Assembly: GCA_010909165.1 (NCBI GenBank)
Contig: MU008204.1
Coordinates: forward strand, 79,810 to 143,809
DNA from: Anthoceros angustus
Lineage: Eukaryota; Streptophyta; Anthocerotopsida; Anthocerotales; Anthocerotaceae
Direction of reading: 5' to 3'
DNA length: 64,000 bases
Part shown: positions 37,610 through 49,013 of the stretch, one piece after another
Layout: each line of letters opens with the position of its first letter
Position numbering within the stretch: the stretch's first letter is position 1
The notes under the pieces: generated by a model
What the model saw: only the letters and a program-made list of their open reading frames with translations
Told to the model about the DNA's origin: nothing
Databases searched by the model: none
Translations under genes and position numbers: made by a program

Positions 37610-37614
37610 CCCCT
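37610..37614. repeat. Target-site duplication, right copy (CCCCT)
   Basis: Identical to 14317-14321. Joining the two flanks recreates the pre-insertion locus. Confidence 0.85.
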
Positions 37615-38350
37615 AGATGCCCCGCATCGGCTTCCTGGCTTTTGCCTGCTATCGTGGAAGCAGGTGAAGGTGGAGGAAGTGTCCTATGAATCGACAGCCG
37701 GTGAACGGGGTGGATCGTACTTGCCAAATGAAGTGACCAAAGGGAAGCCTTAGCGCGAAGAAAATGCAGACTGCCTATAGTCCACACTTGTCCTGTCATA
37801 TGCTCCAGCTCTGAATGGAGGAACCATTGGTCGGTTCAAATTTCAATAGATAAATAGGGGGTTTACAAATGAGCTAGTTGCAAAGCAATGATGTACGAAT
37901 GCCTGCCACATGCTTACACTCCTCAGAGCGGATGTCCTCATTGCTATAACTTGCATTAGGATTTCGCCATTTCCTCACACAGCGACCATCCCTTCTGCTT
38001 CCTGCACTCCTCCTCCCTCATGCCCGGGGTCTCTGTCGCGCAAACAGCACCTTCAGAGCAGCGAAGGCTTTATTCAATTTCCCCCGCTCATCACTTGCTC
38101 TTTGAACAGGGAATGCGAATCTTGTTGGATGCCACCCAGGGCGCACACGGAGGTGTACATGCGATGTCCACGTCGCATTTGCAGATCCTGCGGCCCATCC
38201 GCCCCATTCCTGCACACATTTCCAGAATGCATTGTTTGCGCGAAAGGATGGAGGACGCCCGGCATCGACGGACTGAGGTGCAACCCTTCCTCGCAATTTC
38301 CCTCCTCGCCAATATTTTGTTTCTGCTTGTAACTAATTGTCGTCTCACTT
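37615..38350. other. Flank of the Ty3 array, no gene recognised
   Basis: Short open frames on both strands but no family I can identify. This was contiguous with 14.3 kb before the retrotransposon inserted. Confidence 0.4.
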
Positions 38351-39715
38351 GATGGTAAGGTGGTCAGAGCTGAATGCCAAGATGCGGCTGCGGAGGGTGA
38401 CGGCGCCATAGGAGGCATTGCACATGGCATGGAGGGCACTACGGATGGCTATGATAGCATGGATGATATGGCTAGCATGGCATCCGATGACATGTCCTTT
38501 GGAAGTGTAGACTCCATTAAGCATAGCTAGTCGGGCGACAACAGCGACGCCAACAATGTGCAAGACTAGTTGTTACATGGCATCAACCACATGTGGATAG
38601 AGGCCACAACAGCTGCTTGTAGAGCAGCAGCCAAACGGCCGCTGTGGGAAGTGCACCTGCCTTGCAAATCGAAGGAAACAAAGTTGACTGCCACATTGAT
38701 CCTCCTCAGCTTGCAAACCACGCACGGCATGTCAGATGTAGCAGTATGTGACATGCTACAAGCCGTCTCACTGCATTTATTGCCGGCAGGGAATGCATTG
38801 CCGACTTCACTCGACTAGGTGAAAAAGCTATTGGCCACATTCGGCAACAGGTATGAAAAAATCCATGTCTGTAAAGGTGATTGCGTGTTGTTCAAAGATG
38901 CGTACGCCGCTCACACCACATGCCCAGTGTGCGGTCTGCCGAGGTATATCCGTGGAAAAGTCCCACAGAAGGTCATGTGGCATTTTCCTATCAAGGACCA
39001 CATCCGTCGCATGTTCTGCTCTCCTGCTACCGCCCACAACATGACCGCATACGTAGGGCTCCGTATCATTGATGGGTATCATGGCGGATACGCCGACATG
39101 GCGGCTGGTTGATAGCTTGGATGGTTTTGGGTCGGAGGCAAGGAATGTTCGGTTTGGCATAGCAACAAATGGTTTCAACCCATTTGGTCACCGGTCTACA
39201 ACATCCACCATATGGGCAGCAATGCTGTTTGTGCACAACTTCCCCCCATGGATGACAGCAAAGCCGGAGCATGTCCTCATGCCCCTCATTGTGCCAAGCC
39301 CTCATTTGATGTCTTTATGCAGCCACTCCTGGAAGAGCTGCGAAATTTGTGGGTGGAAGGCATTCCTGTCGAAGATTTCTCAATGTTTGCAACTGATCCT
39401 AGCAGACGCTTCACTGTGAGGGACCATAGTAGGCCTGGTCGTACATGGGACGCGTGCCTGCTTAGACTACTAGCTGGGTTTGGAATGCAGATGGGCAGTT
39501 GCGCTTCATAAACATTTGTACCCGGGAGCCTGTCGTTTCCTGGCAGCAGACCATGAAATGCGCAGATCGAAAAAGGAGTGGTTCAACAACCAAGAGGAGC
39601 ATCGCCCACTACTGGCCCCGCCATCGTTTGACGAACTCATGGCTAATATGGGCCAGTGGGAAGTGGCAACTTCGAGGGATTTAAGAGTAACTGACCGGTT
39701 TGGGACATGAAGGAA
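38350..39715 (+). pseudogene. CACTA (En/Spm) TNP2-type transposase, decayed
   Basis: Read across frame changes, the plus strand encodes ETKLTATLILLSLQTTHGMS, then KIHVCKGDCVLFKDAY, CPVCGLPRY, KVPQKVMWHFPIKDHIRRMF, GFNPFGHRSTTSTIW, FPPWMTAKPEHVLMPLIVPS and MQPLLEELRNLWVEGI. These are the ordered conserved blocks of plant TNP2 (Transposase_21) proteins, which cut and paste CACTA elements. Several stops and frameshifts break it (for example near 38817 and 39110) and it ends in a KKEWFNNQEEHRP-type segment near 39.6 kb. I did not find the CACTA terminal repeats, so element borders are unknown. Confidence 0.85.
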
Positions 39716-39828
39716 GTCAATGTGGTTCGACTTCCTACCACACTGGCACCATCTGGAGAGTGACAATGTAGCAGGGAACGCTACATGTAGTGATGACAGT
39801 GACTGGCTTGGTGAAACAGGTTACAAGG

Positions 39829-40880
39829 TTAGTGATAGTATTCATTGCAAGCATGGATAGAGGCACTGGGCAAGGAGACGCGCTCACCACTAGTGGCAGT
39901 GTGGTTACCGCCAGTGGAAGCAGCAAAGAGAAAACACGTTGAATTGATCACCTCAGGGGTATTTAGGAAATGGATGATGTGTGTGCGGAAGACAAGGGGA
40001 GCCACCCGCTGCCACTTAGCATCCTTGGAGCTGGAGGAAGGCCTTGATGGCGTCTCCCAAAATTGCAAAACAGCTTCCTTAACCCCCGGCAAACAATCGG
40101 AATGAGCCTTCCATCCCCACCCACACCAATGCACCTCGTTTGGTGCACTTTGCAAATCGCCGCGAGTCTGAAGGTGGCGTGCCACAACTCGCTTGTTGAC
40201 CCCAAGAAGTCGGCCCAAGGTAGATGCTCCAGCTTCTTGCCTATTGCAGTAGGGGTGAAGGCTTAGAAAGCCACATCCTTGGCTTTCCGGACCATTAGGG
40301 CAGCTATGAAGAAGCTGCGGAGTGTACAAGCATACGATAAGTTGAAGGCAAGACTTGAGGCCACAAAGCCTGGAAAAAGCATCTAGCACCTTAGCCTTGC
40401 TATCAGAATTGAAGTGGGTAGTTCTACGGAAGAAAACGTGGCCAAGTTCTCGAGCAACACGTCCACATTGTGCATCTGGCCCCATCCACGACTGGTGAGA
40501 TCCCACCCCTTGTCGTGCAGCGCTTGACCTCTGTGGATGAAAGAGGTGTTGTTTGCCCTACCCTTGGCCTAATCTGTTTTTCCACAACAGCTCCTAATTG
40601 TAGACTAGATCCCTCCTCACCCTGCAAGGGTTCTTCTGATCCGGGTGAAGTTGCCTCATGTATGTCCACCATCTGGAGGGTGATTATCATTGTGACAATC
40701 CTCCTCCACACGCAAAGATGCTCCCGCCTCTTGCTTAACATCCTCTACATACAAAGGTGCTCCAACTTCTTGCCCAACATCTTCCACACGCAAAGATGCA
40801 AGTAGAATTTGCTTTTCCCTCCACCGGCGCTTCCAAGCAGAGTGTTTCGCTCTCTTAAGTGCACTCGAAGAGGAAGGCAT
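39829..40880 (-). pseudogene. Unidentified transposon-like protein, frame-broken
   Basis: The minus strand starts at ATG 40880 with a basic segment (SSALKRAKHSAWKRRWREKQ), continues through a 14-residue tandem repeat, and after a frame change opens for about 219 codons to 39829. That part has a helix-turn-helix-like LGRLLGVNKRVVARHLQTR and the block VLQFWETPSRPSSSSKDAKW. The last block resembles the FWxxxSRPSxxKKD segment I associate with some eukaryotic transposase-like proteins, but I cannot name the family. The context (CACTA on one side, Harbinger on the other) favours a mobile-element origin. Confidence 0.4.
40697..40803 (-). repeat. 42-bp imperfect tandem repeat (14-residue protein repeat)
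   Basis: Two and a half units beginning ATCCTC/ATCTTC with CACACGCAAAGATGC or CATACAAAGGTGC cores. On the minus strand they encode LRVEDVGQEVGAPLYVEDV-type repeats inside the frame at 39829-40880, so the period is a multiple of three. Confidence 0.7.
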
Positions 40881-41599
40881 TGATTGAGCCAATCAATTCC
40901 CTAGCCTGCTCCGGATAGGGCTCCCCTTCCTGCCTTCCCCCTACGTCGCAGCTCACAATACTAGGCATATGGTTCACACAGGGGCACCGAGTGCCTTCAG
41001 CGCAAAGCAGGATGGTGAAAGGGCTCGCAGGTGTGAAGATGGCAAGTTATGCTCTCATCTAAGATGTGCCGCAGCAACTTGGGTACCTGGTTTTGAAATT
41101 CCTGCTTATTTCAAACTTTGAAATTTGAACAATTTCAAACTTGAGTGTGACAAAGACGCACTTTTAGTGTTCCTTGTTCACTTGACGGGATGGTTTGAAA
41201 TTCAAATGAACTTGGGTTGTGTGTCTTGTGCTCACTTTTTGAATCCAGAGTTCACTTGTCCATCCATGATCAAACAATTAAATACCATATGCATAGATCA
41301 TATCCTTTAACTCTGAGCATTTTAGTGTAGACTTGTTGCCTTGCTCTTAGTTATGGGAAAAAAAATTGAATCACTTCGATAATTATTTTAGCAGGAAGAA
41401 TTTTTGGAAGGTAAATATGTCCACATGTGGACATAAATACGCGTTGCATCCATCCCCACATGATGTGGTCTACCTAACCGTGCTTGCACCCCCTACTCCG
41501 CCTTCAACGGGAAAAAACAAAAGGATGCAGAGATGTTTGTGTCCAAGGCTAATTTCAATGGTGAAGGTACTGATTCAGCTGTTTTAGGGCATCCTATAG

Positions 41600-42130
41600 G
41601 GAACGGCAGCACAATGGTACCGAACAAAGTATAAGCCCTCTGCAAACGCGCCACCAGCCTCCTTTCAGGGGCTGAGGGATGCTTTTTTGGAACGCTTTCG
41701 AGGTATCGACCACGAGGGATATGTGCCGTCCCAACTTAAGAATCCGAGGAGGGGAAGAATTGAAAGTTGGATCCTATATCGAGCGGTTCTATGGCTTGAA
41801 GGAGCGGCACCCGACCCCTATCGCCATACAGCAGTGCGGTGGTTTGCGACCGGGCTGGGTAAACCATGGCACACCATGTGTTGTTGCTGGCGGAGAGGGA
41901 CATGGACAAGGCTACTAAGGCAGCAGAGAACTATGAGGAGTTGCTGCACTAGCAGAAACGGGAGTCGACAGTAAGAAGAAGAGGAAAGGGAAAAAGAAGC
42001 AGGGGGAGGATTTGGAGGAAGAAAGCTCCTCTGAGGAAGACGAGGAGGAATCGTCATCCTCATGTAAAGAGGAGGAGAGTTCTTCGGAGGAGGATTCTGG
42101 CACACACCGTTATATGCCCGTTTTGTGCAA
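41600..42130 (+). pseudogene. Gag-like fragment, unit 1
   Basis: The plus strand encodes RDAF-type, RFRGIDHEGYVPSQLKNPRRG and a following acidic EEDEEESSS stretch. The first part resembles the gag-region block IDQEGYALSKLENPKRG of the Ty3 array at 23.5 kb, suggesting a related element fragment in opposite orientation. Frames are broken. Confidence 0.5.
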
Positions 42131-42839
42131 TTAAGATAGAAATAGCACCGGGAGGAGGTGGGTAACAAGTTATTACAAGACGACTGGTTTTAGGAGGCAT
42201 GATCCTATGTTTTGTATAAGGTACCCAAAAACTACATAATTCAGTGGTAGGGAGAGATTGAATAGTGCCACACGCTCTTTAGCACTTGGCATGTTGTGAT
42301 TGGTTGTGCCGTAGGGGAGTGGAGCAGACCTAGGGGGTGTTTGCGCGTTACTCCAAGGACCTAAGTGCCGCTTTCCATGCGGCCAAAACAAAACCAAAAC
42401 TACTAAAAACAGTGTATTCTGCTTTTGATGGGAGGAAAGATTCCCAATTTCGTTTTGGCCCTCCCCTCCCCTCCTTCGCGCTTTTCGCGCCAACATTTGG
42501 TGCCGTTACGAGCTATCGGCAGTGCTCTTCACCAGCACATCCCGTCACTTTGTGGAGAGACCACATTATTTCTTCTTTGTCGTAGAGATTGTCGCTCACT
42601 GAGACTATCACGCGGCACACCAGAGCCAGAGAATCAGCAATAGCATTCAGTCAGCCCTTGGTTCCCAATTCTCAGCAACCTTCTATTCAATCGCAACAAT
42701 TTTTTATGCCTTCCTCTCAGCAACATCATGCTGAGAGGTCTCCATTGCCTTCTCTAGTTCCACATAGACCTCCTCCTCCCTTGCACCATGGCCTCCACCT
42801 TCACCAATGCGAATGTCCTGGAAAAACAACGATCGTCTT

Positions 42840-43600
42840 GTGCTTCAGGCAGCTGTTAGAATCGAAGAGGAGAAATGGGCATTTGGTGGCGTATAGGAGA
42901 AGATGAAGTCCATAGCGGTGAGGTGGGATGCGTGGCTTGTTGTGAAGCATGGCACCAATGCTTCCGACCCGTTGAGATCCAAGTGGGAGGTGTTACAGCA
43001 ACAATGGAAGAAGGTTTTTTACTATAGTCGGCATGGAATGCGAAGTGGTCACCCGGACTCTTGGAGAATGACTTCATCAGACAAGAAAGATAAAAAACTG
43101 CCTGTGGACTTCAACCAGGAATTGTATGAAACCATTGCGGCCTGGATGGTGGTTGTGAACTCGGTTGACCCTCCGGATGATATGATTATCGACTCCAATT
43201 CTTTGTAGACTCGGTACTTCAAGTTGCGCCGATACCTCTGATCGGCTCCCATTCTCAACGGATGTTGCAAGTGAGCCCACGGAGGAGGCATCGGAAGATC
43301 CAGGATCCCCAACAATGGACAACGGAGAGGATCAAGCGCAGAAAATTAAAGGAGAAGGCCATTGATGCCACACTATCCTCAATGACTCAATCATTTGTCC
43401 AAGCTCTCGGTGGTGTTGAAGACAAGAGAGGCATGCGTCATATTAAGAGCATGCGGTTTGTGAAGGAAGCATGAAGAGTTGTTGCGGTAACAAAGACATG
43501 GTTCACGTGATGAACAATATGGTGCAAGCTAACGAGAGATTGGGCTTGGTTTTGTTGCAGCTCTAGGAAAAAATTGGAGCGGCCTTCTCAAGCTTGGTGA
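42840..43600 (+). pseudogene. Myb/trihelix-like accessory protein, damaged copy (unit 1)
   Basis: Same protein as at 45.36-46.17 kb but with indels (GTNASDPLRSKWE instead of GTNASPDQCRSKWE) that break the DNA-binding and C-terminal helices. Confidence 0.6.
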
Positions 43601-44229
43601 TAAAGCTGTGATATGTTGGTTGTAGGGTATCGTACTTGATTTCATATGAACTTGGAGACTCGATGAATCAAGTTATAGAATCAGACTCGTTGAATCCAGC
43701 CATGTATACTTGGTGGAAAGCTCTCATCGAGAGCTACACACCGGTATCAACTTTCATGTAATAGCAAACCTTTAGAAATCCGTATCTCCCTCGGATGAAG
43801 CGAATTCAAATGAACTTGGGTTGTGTGTCTTGTGCTCACTTTTTGAATCCAGAGTTCACTTGTCCATCCATGATCAAACAATTAAATACCATATGCATAG
43901 ATCATATCCTTTAACTCTGAGCATTTTAGTGTAGACTTGTTGCCTTGCTCTTAGTTATGGGAAAAAAAATTGAATCACTTCGATAATTATTTTAGCAGGA
44001 AGAATTTTTGGAAGGTAAATATGTCCACATGTGGACATAAATACGCGTTGCATCCATCCCCACATGATGTGGTCTACCTAACCGTGATTGCACCCCCTAC
44101 TCCGCCTTCAACGGGAAAAAACAAAAGGATGCGAGATGTTTTGTGTGTCCAAGGCTAATTTCAATGGTGAAAGTCTTGATTCAATTTGTTTTAGGGCATC
44201 CTATAGGGAACGGCAGCACAATGGTACCG

Positions 44230-44690
44230 AACAAAGTATAAGCCCTCTGCAAACGCGCCACCAGCCTCCTTTATGAGGGATGCTTTGGGCAGCTTTCAGG
44301 TATCGACCACGAGGGATATGTGCCGTCCCAACTTAAGAATCCGAGGAGGGGAAGAATTGAAAGTTGGATCCTATATCGAGCGGTTCTATGGCTTGAAGGA
44401 GCGGCACCCGACCCCTATCGCCATGACGGTGTGGTTTCTGACAAACCATGGCACACCATGTGTTCTTGGCGGAGAGGACATGGACAAAACTACTAAGGCG
44501 TGAGAGAACTATGAGGAGTTGCACTAGCGGCAAGTCGGCAGTGAAGAAGAAGAGGAAAGGGAAAAGCGGGGAGGATTTGGAGGAAAGCTCCTCACGAGGA
44601 AGGCGAGGAGGAATCGTCATCCTCATGTAAAGAGGAGGAGAGTTCTTGGAGGAGGATTGCAGCACACTGCCGTTATATGCCCGTTTTGTG
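44230..44690 (+). pseudogene. Gag-like fragment, unit 2
   Basis: Duplicate of the preceding fragment with more small deletions; the IDHEGYVP block is at about 44300-44330. Confidence 0.5.
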
Positions 44691-45359
44691 CAATTAAGAT
44701 AGAAATAGCACCGGGAGGAGGTGGGTAACAAGTTATTACAAGATGGTTTTAGGAGGCATGATCCTATGTTTTGTATAAAACCAAAAACTACATAATTCGG
44801 TGGTAGGGAGAGATTGAATAGTGCCACCGCTCTTTAGCACTTGGCATGTTGTGATTGGTTGTGCCGTAGGGAGTGGAGCGAGACCTAGGGGTGTTTCGCG
44901 TTACTCCAAGGACCTAAGTGCCGCTTTCCATGCGGCCAAAACAAAACAAAACTACTAAAAGCGATTGTATTACTTTTTGATGGGAGGAAAGATTCCCAAT
45001 TTCGTTTTGGCCTCCTCCTCCTTCGCTTTTCGGCGCCAACATTTAGTCTTGAATTCTGAGCTATGGTGCTCTTCACCGACACATCCGTCACTTTGTGGAG
45101 AGACCACATTATTTCTTCTTCGTAGAGATTGTCGCTCCTTTGAGACTATCACGCACACCGAGCTGCAGAGAATCAGCAATAGCATTGATCAGCCCTTTCT
45201 CAAGCAACCTTCTATTCAATCGCAACAATTTTTATGCCTTCCTCTCAGCAACATCATGCTGAGAGGTCTCCATTGCCTTCTCTAGTTCCACATAGACCTC
45301 CTCCTCCCTTGCACCATGGCCTCCACCTTCACCAATGCGAATGTCCTGGAAAAACAACG

Positions 45360-46165
45360 ATCGTCTTGTGCTTCAGGCAGCTGTTAGAATCGAAGAGGAG
45401 AAATGGGCATTTGGTGGCGTATAGGAGAAGATGAAGTCCGCAACGGTGAGGTGGGATGCAGTAGCTGCTTGTTGTGTGAAGCATGGCACCAATGCTTCCC
45501 CTGACCAGTGCAGATCCAAGTGGGAGGTGTTACAGCAACAATGGAAGAAGGTTTTTTACTATAGTCGGCATGGAATGCGAAGTGGTCACCCGGACTCTTG
45601 GAGAATGACTTCATCAGACAAGAAAGATAAAAAACTGCCTGTGGACTTCAACCAGGAATTGTATGAAACCATTGCGGCCTGGATGGTGGTTGTGAACTCA
45701 GCGGTTGACCCTCCAGATGATATGATTGTCGACTCCAATTCTTTGTAGACTCCAGGTACTTCAAGTTGCGCATCGATACCTACAGAGTCAGGCTCCCATT
45801 CTCAACCAGATGTTGCAAGTGAGCCCACAGAGGAGGCATCAGAAGATCCAACAGATCCCCAACAATGGACAACGGAGAGGATCAAGCGCAGAAAATTAAA
45901 GGAGAAGGCCATTGATGCCACACTATCCTCAATGACTCAATCATTTGTCCAAGCTCTCGGTGGTGTTGAAGACAAGAGAGGCATGCGTCATATTAAGAGC
46001 ATGCAGTTTGACAGAAGGAAGCATGAAGAGTTGTTGCAGTGCAACAAAGACATGGTTCACGTGATGAACAATATGGTGCAAGCTAACAGAGAGATTGGGC
46101 TTGGTTTTGTTGCAGCTCTAGGAAAAATTGGAGACGGCCTTCTCAAGCTTGGTGATAAACTGTGA
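45360..46165 (+). CDS. Myb/SANT trihelix-like protein, probable Harbinger partner
   Basis: From ATG 45431 the plus strand encodes VRWDAVAACCVKHGTN, PDQCRSKWEVLQQQWKKVF and a conserved LYETIAAW helix: the tryptophan spacing and CRSKWE block are those of trihelix/Myb-SANT DNA-binding domains. After a TAG at about 45746, the following frame codes PQQWTTERIKRRKLKEKAID and a helical tail ending in ALGKIGDGLLKLGDKL (stop 46163-46165). PIF/Harbinger elements carry such a Myb-like second protein that helps the transposase enter the nucleus and bind ends, and a Harbinger transposase lies 1 kb away. The stop is present in both duplicates, so an intron or decay is equally possible. Upstream coding is uncertain. 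Confidence 0.6.
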
Positions 46166-46349
46166 TATGTTGGTTGTAGGTCAGATCACTTCATTATGAA
46201 ACTTGGAGACTCGATGAATCAAGTTATAGAATCAGACTCGTTGAATCCAGCCATGTATACTTGGTGGAAAGCTCTCATCGAGAGCTACACACCGGTATCA
46301 ACTTTCATGTAATAGCAAACCTTTAGAAATCCGTATCTCCCTCCAGATG

Positions 46350-46780
46350 AAACAGAATTCAAATTATGTGTACTTGTTGGAAAGACCTCGTCAAGAGCTA
46401 CATCATGGTATGACAATATATAGCATGGAAAGTGTGTGGAGTGTACTACGAATACTAGAAGATGGAGAACCCAAGTTGAAACTCATATGGAGGCAAAACT
46501 TTACAAGTGAATATCAGACCCTGGTTGAAACGAAACTGAAGCCACATAGGCTTGTTTCAAAGCCCTTTTGTGGAGCTACAGTATGGGGCTACTTGCTAGG
46601 GTCAGAGTCATGCTCCTACTGCCACAAGATAAGGGCTAGCTTGTCCCTTAAACTTTCCCTTGCAGGATCTGCAGCCCTTGCATTTGTAACTGTAATGTAG
46701 TCATGATCATGCTGAGGGATTGTATCTATGGCACGGTCAGCATCACTATCCTGCATATCGATGTTGATATTATGTAGTAT
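46350..46780. other. Gap between duplication and Harbinger transposase
   Basis: A related pair of short segments, GGAAAGCTCTCATCGAGAGC near 46265 and GGAAAGACCTCGTCAAGAGC near 46378, suggests an older small duplication. No gene recognised. Confidence 0.4.
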
Positions 46781-46789
46781 ACATTAGCA

Positions 46790-47938
46790 GAATGCTAGTT
46801 TGCCAACTTCCTTTGGATCTGGTGAAATTAGACATTTGTTCAAGATACGCCATGTACCTTTTAGACGTCCAAATGCCCTTTCCATCACAATCTAGCTTTA
46901 GCTATGTTTGTAGTTGAAGGACTCCTTGAACATGCTCAAGTTTTTGCCAGGGAAGGGAACAATAAGCCAAGGTAGTAATGGGAAACCAACATCACCAATT
47001 ATGTACTCCTAGATTTTGTGAGGCCCCAAAAGCATATCAAATCCATGGAGTCGCTTCTTGTCTCCTTTTAGTCAGTATAGGCTGGAATTACTGAGAACTC
47101 TGGAATCGTTTACACTTCTTGGCCAGCCAGCATAGACATCAATAAAGGCATGCTCATGTCGACAGTACCTTGAAGAGTGATGCTATAATTCTTCATGTGG
47201 TCAAAGTAGGTTGTTGAGATCACACTTGGAGGCAATTCTAGCTCAATGTGGGTGACATCAATAGCTGCTTTGCAATTTGGTAATCCACTGTGATTCCGGA
47301 AACCCATCTCCACCTCACTTGCCTCGACTCCTGTTAGCCACTTCACATGGTGGGCTGCACGAGAGGTGAGTGATTGCACAAACTTCCACACCACCTTAGA
47401 CAATGTTGACTCAGCTACACCAAACAATTCAGCAACTACTCTAAGAGAATCTCCAGTCCCCATTCTAGTGAGAACCATAGCCACCTGTTTTGCAACATGC
47501 AACTTACGGTTTGGCAAGGTAATGAGACATGGAGGAGGACGTATGGTCGAGTAAGGAGCAACAACACTACAGATGTAATTAAATGTGGTTGGGGAGACTT
47601 TGATCATCTCTCTCCATCGGTCAGGATCTCCACTTGGAACAATTGTCATGAACTTTGCCCACCAATGAAGTGACTGTGGCTCGATGTAGTACATGCCTAC
47701 CCTTCTCTGAGGCTTCCAGTATAATCGAGCTGTTGTGCATACCACCAGCCACATTGTGGTGAGGGGTGTCCTCCACATCTACCATTCTCGTGGAGAAAGG
47801 AGAACACAAATCTGCACATTTCGCAGGCAATAAGCTCGCTTGTAGATGTAGCTGCGACGCCGTATGCTGTGCGCTTGGGATTGTGGCCACAACGGCCATC
47901 ATAGCTGCGAGAATAGGGTGCCCTTGACGATCAGCCAT
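46790..47938 (-). pseudogene. PIF/Harbinger transposase (HARBI1/ALP1 family), broken
   Basis: From ATG 47938 the minus strand begins MADRQGHPILAAMMAVVATI, changes frame near 47.75 kb, then encodes WREMIKVSPTTFNYICSVV, KQVAMVLTRMGTGDSLRVVA and STLSKVVWKFVQSL (helix-turn-helix), then NCKAAIDVTHIELELP with the first catalytic Asp, YSITLQGTVD with the second, and after about 47110 stop-interrupted GWPRSVNDSRVL and IIGDVGFPLLPWLIVPF. The final Glu block (WKGHLDV*KVHG region, about 46.85 kb) is out of frame. This DDE nuclease moves PIF/Harbinger DNA elements. Stops and frame changes make it inactive as sequenced. Terminal inverted repeats were not found. Confidence 0.85.
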
Positions 47939-47989
47939 GATCGCGCTAGAAGCGAAGAACCGCTTGTGAAGTGCAGCATTTCGTTTCAA

Positions 47990-49013
47990 TGAAAGCCCTC
48001 CAAATCCGGCACTTTTTGGCCACGTGCACAGTTTTATGTGAACATGGCAAGTGCCTTAAAACTTATTTATCCAAATCCGTTGGGGTACACATGGAAAGCG
48101 ACCCTAAGCGACAACGAGACAACGAGACAACGAGAGCATAAAAAGCATGTGTCCGTCCGCGCGTAGGGTAATGTGATATTCTGTCGTATGTATTGTTTAT
48201 TGTGTACAAAAAGGTATGTACGACCTACTACCTTCCCTGGCGGACGTTAATTAGGGCCCGATTTGCTTGACGTTCACAAGGCCGTGAACATGTCTGCCTC
48301 TCATGCAGTTCAGTTCACCGTTGCGCCTCGTCTTCCTCTTCGCCTTTCTGCTTTCCCTTTCTTTAGGGTTTAAGTCCCTCACAATTGGCCAGGCCATCGG
48401 TTCCAGCACGCGGTTGCACGATGCAGATCTTCTCCTGCCATGTCGCACACTGCTGGGGTTACTTGGAGGTAATTGTTCGCAGCAGAGCTGCCAAATCGGA
48501 AAGCTAATTTGCTGATGATGTCGCCAATGGACGTGCTCAGCGCTTGCAGAAAAGCTGTTAACAGCTGTAATCATGTTCTTGCAGGTGGAATGTCACAGCT
48601 TGTAATTCCTAGCTCAAGACGAGTTGTGTACCTGTTTGTATCGATTGTGGATGCCCGGAGTCGCATCGTGTCACAGGTTGTGTATCGACTTCTGGTTCTT
48701 TTTGGTTTGTTGCACTCTCAAACCACGACCAGAGTTAGATACAAGGGTACTTTGGAGACGAGATGCCCTGTTGCATCTTCATGCAGAATGTGTGTATGGT
48801 TGGCTGATTTCGTCTGTGCTGTTGTGCAGATATATGGGCAATAGGCATCCAACCGTCTTGTTTGACAGAGGACCAGAGAAAGTGCAAGTTTGCAATATTA
48901 CAGAGTAGACAGAGGTATTGCACAGGGAAGCTATATGAGGAAGCACAGAACGGGCAATCGCAGGAGGTAAGAATATACTTGTTAGGTCTGAATGACATAT
49001 AAGTCAGGGGAGT
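47990..49013 (+). promoter_or_regulatory. Probable 5' region of the PHD/MBD-like gene
   Basis: About 1 kb between the Harbinger remnant and the start codon. It contains plausible donor and acceptor sites (for example TTGGAG|GTAATT near 48470) and no recognisable protein, so a spliced 5' UTR plus promoter is likely. A 70-codon open frame at 48303 begins with a hydrophobic stretch but has no other support. Confidence 0.35.

Larger units (their letters stand above)
41204..43803. repeat. 2.6-kb tandem duplication, unit 1
   Basis: Repeated head-to-tail at 43804-46346. The junctions share AATTCAAAT: it occurs at the left edge, at the unit boundary and at the right edge. Contains gag-like and Myb/trihelix-like coding on the plus strand. 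Confidence 0.9.
43804..46346. repeat. 2.6-kb tandem duplication, unit 2
   Basis: Slightly shorter than unit 1. In its first half unit 1 is the fuller copy, in its second half unit 2 is, so neither is simply the older one. The differences centre on CAG/CTG. Confidence 0.9.

Noticed and set aside
46347-46700. 118-codon plus-strand frame after the 2.6-kb duplication
   Set aside because: Begins in the repeat edge, no family resemblance, and overlaps a non-coding repeat-like segment.
48303-48515. Short secreted-like peptide upstream of the PHD/MBD-like gene
   Set aside because: Hydrophobic start only; position suggests 5' UTR, and there is no second line of support.
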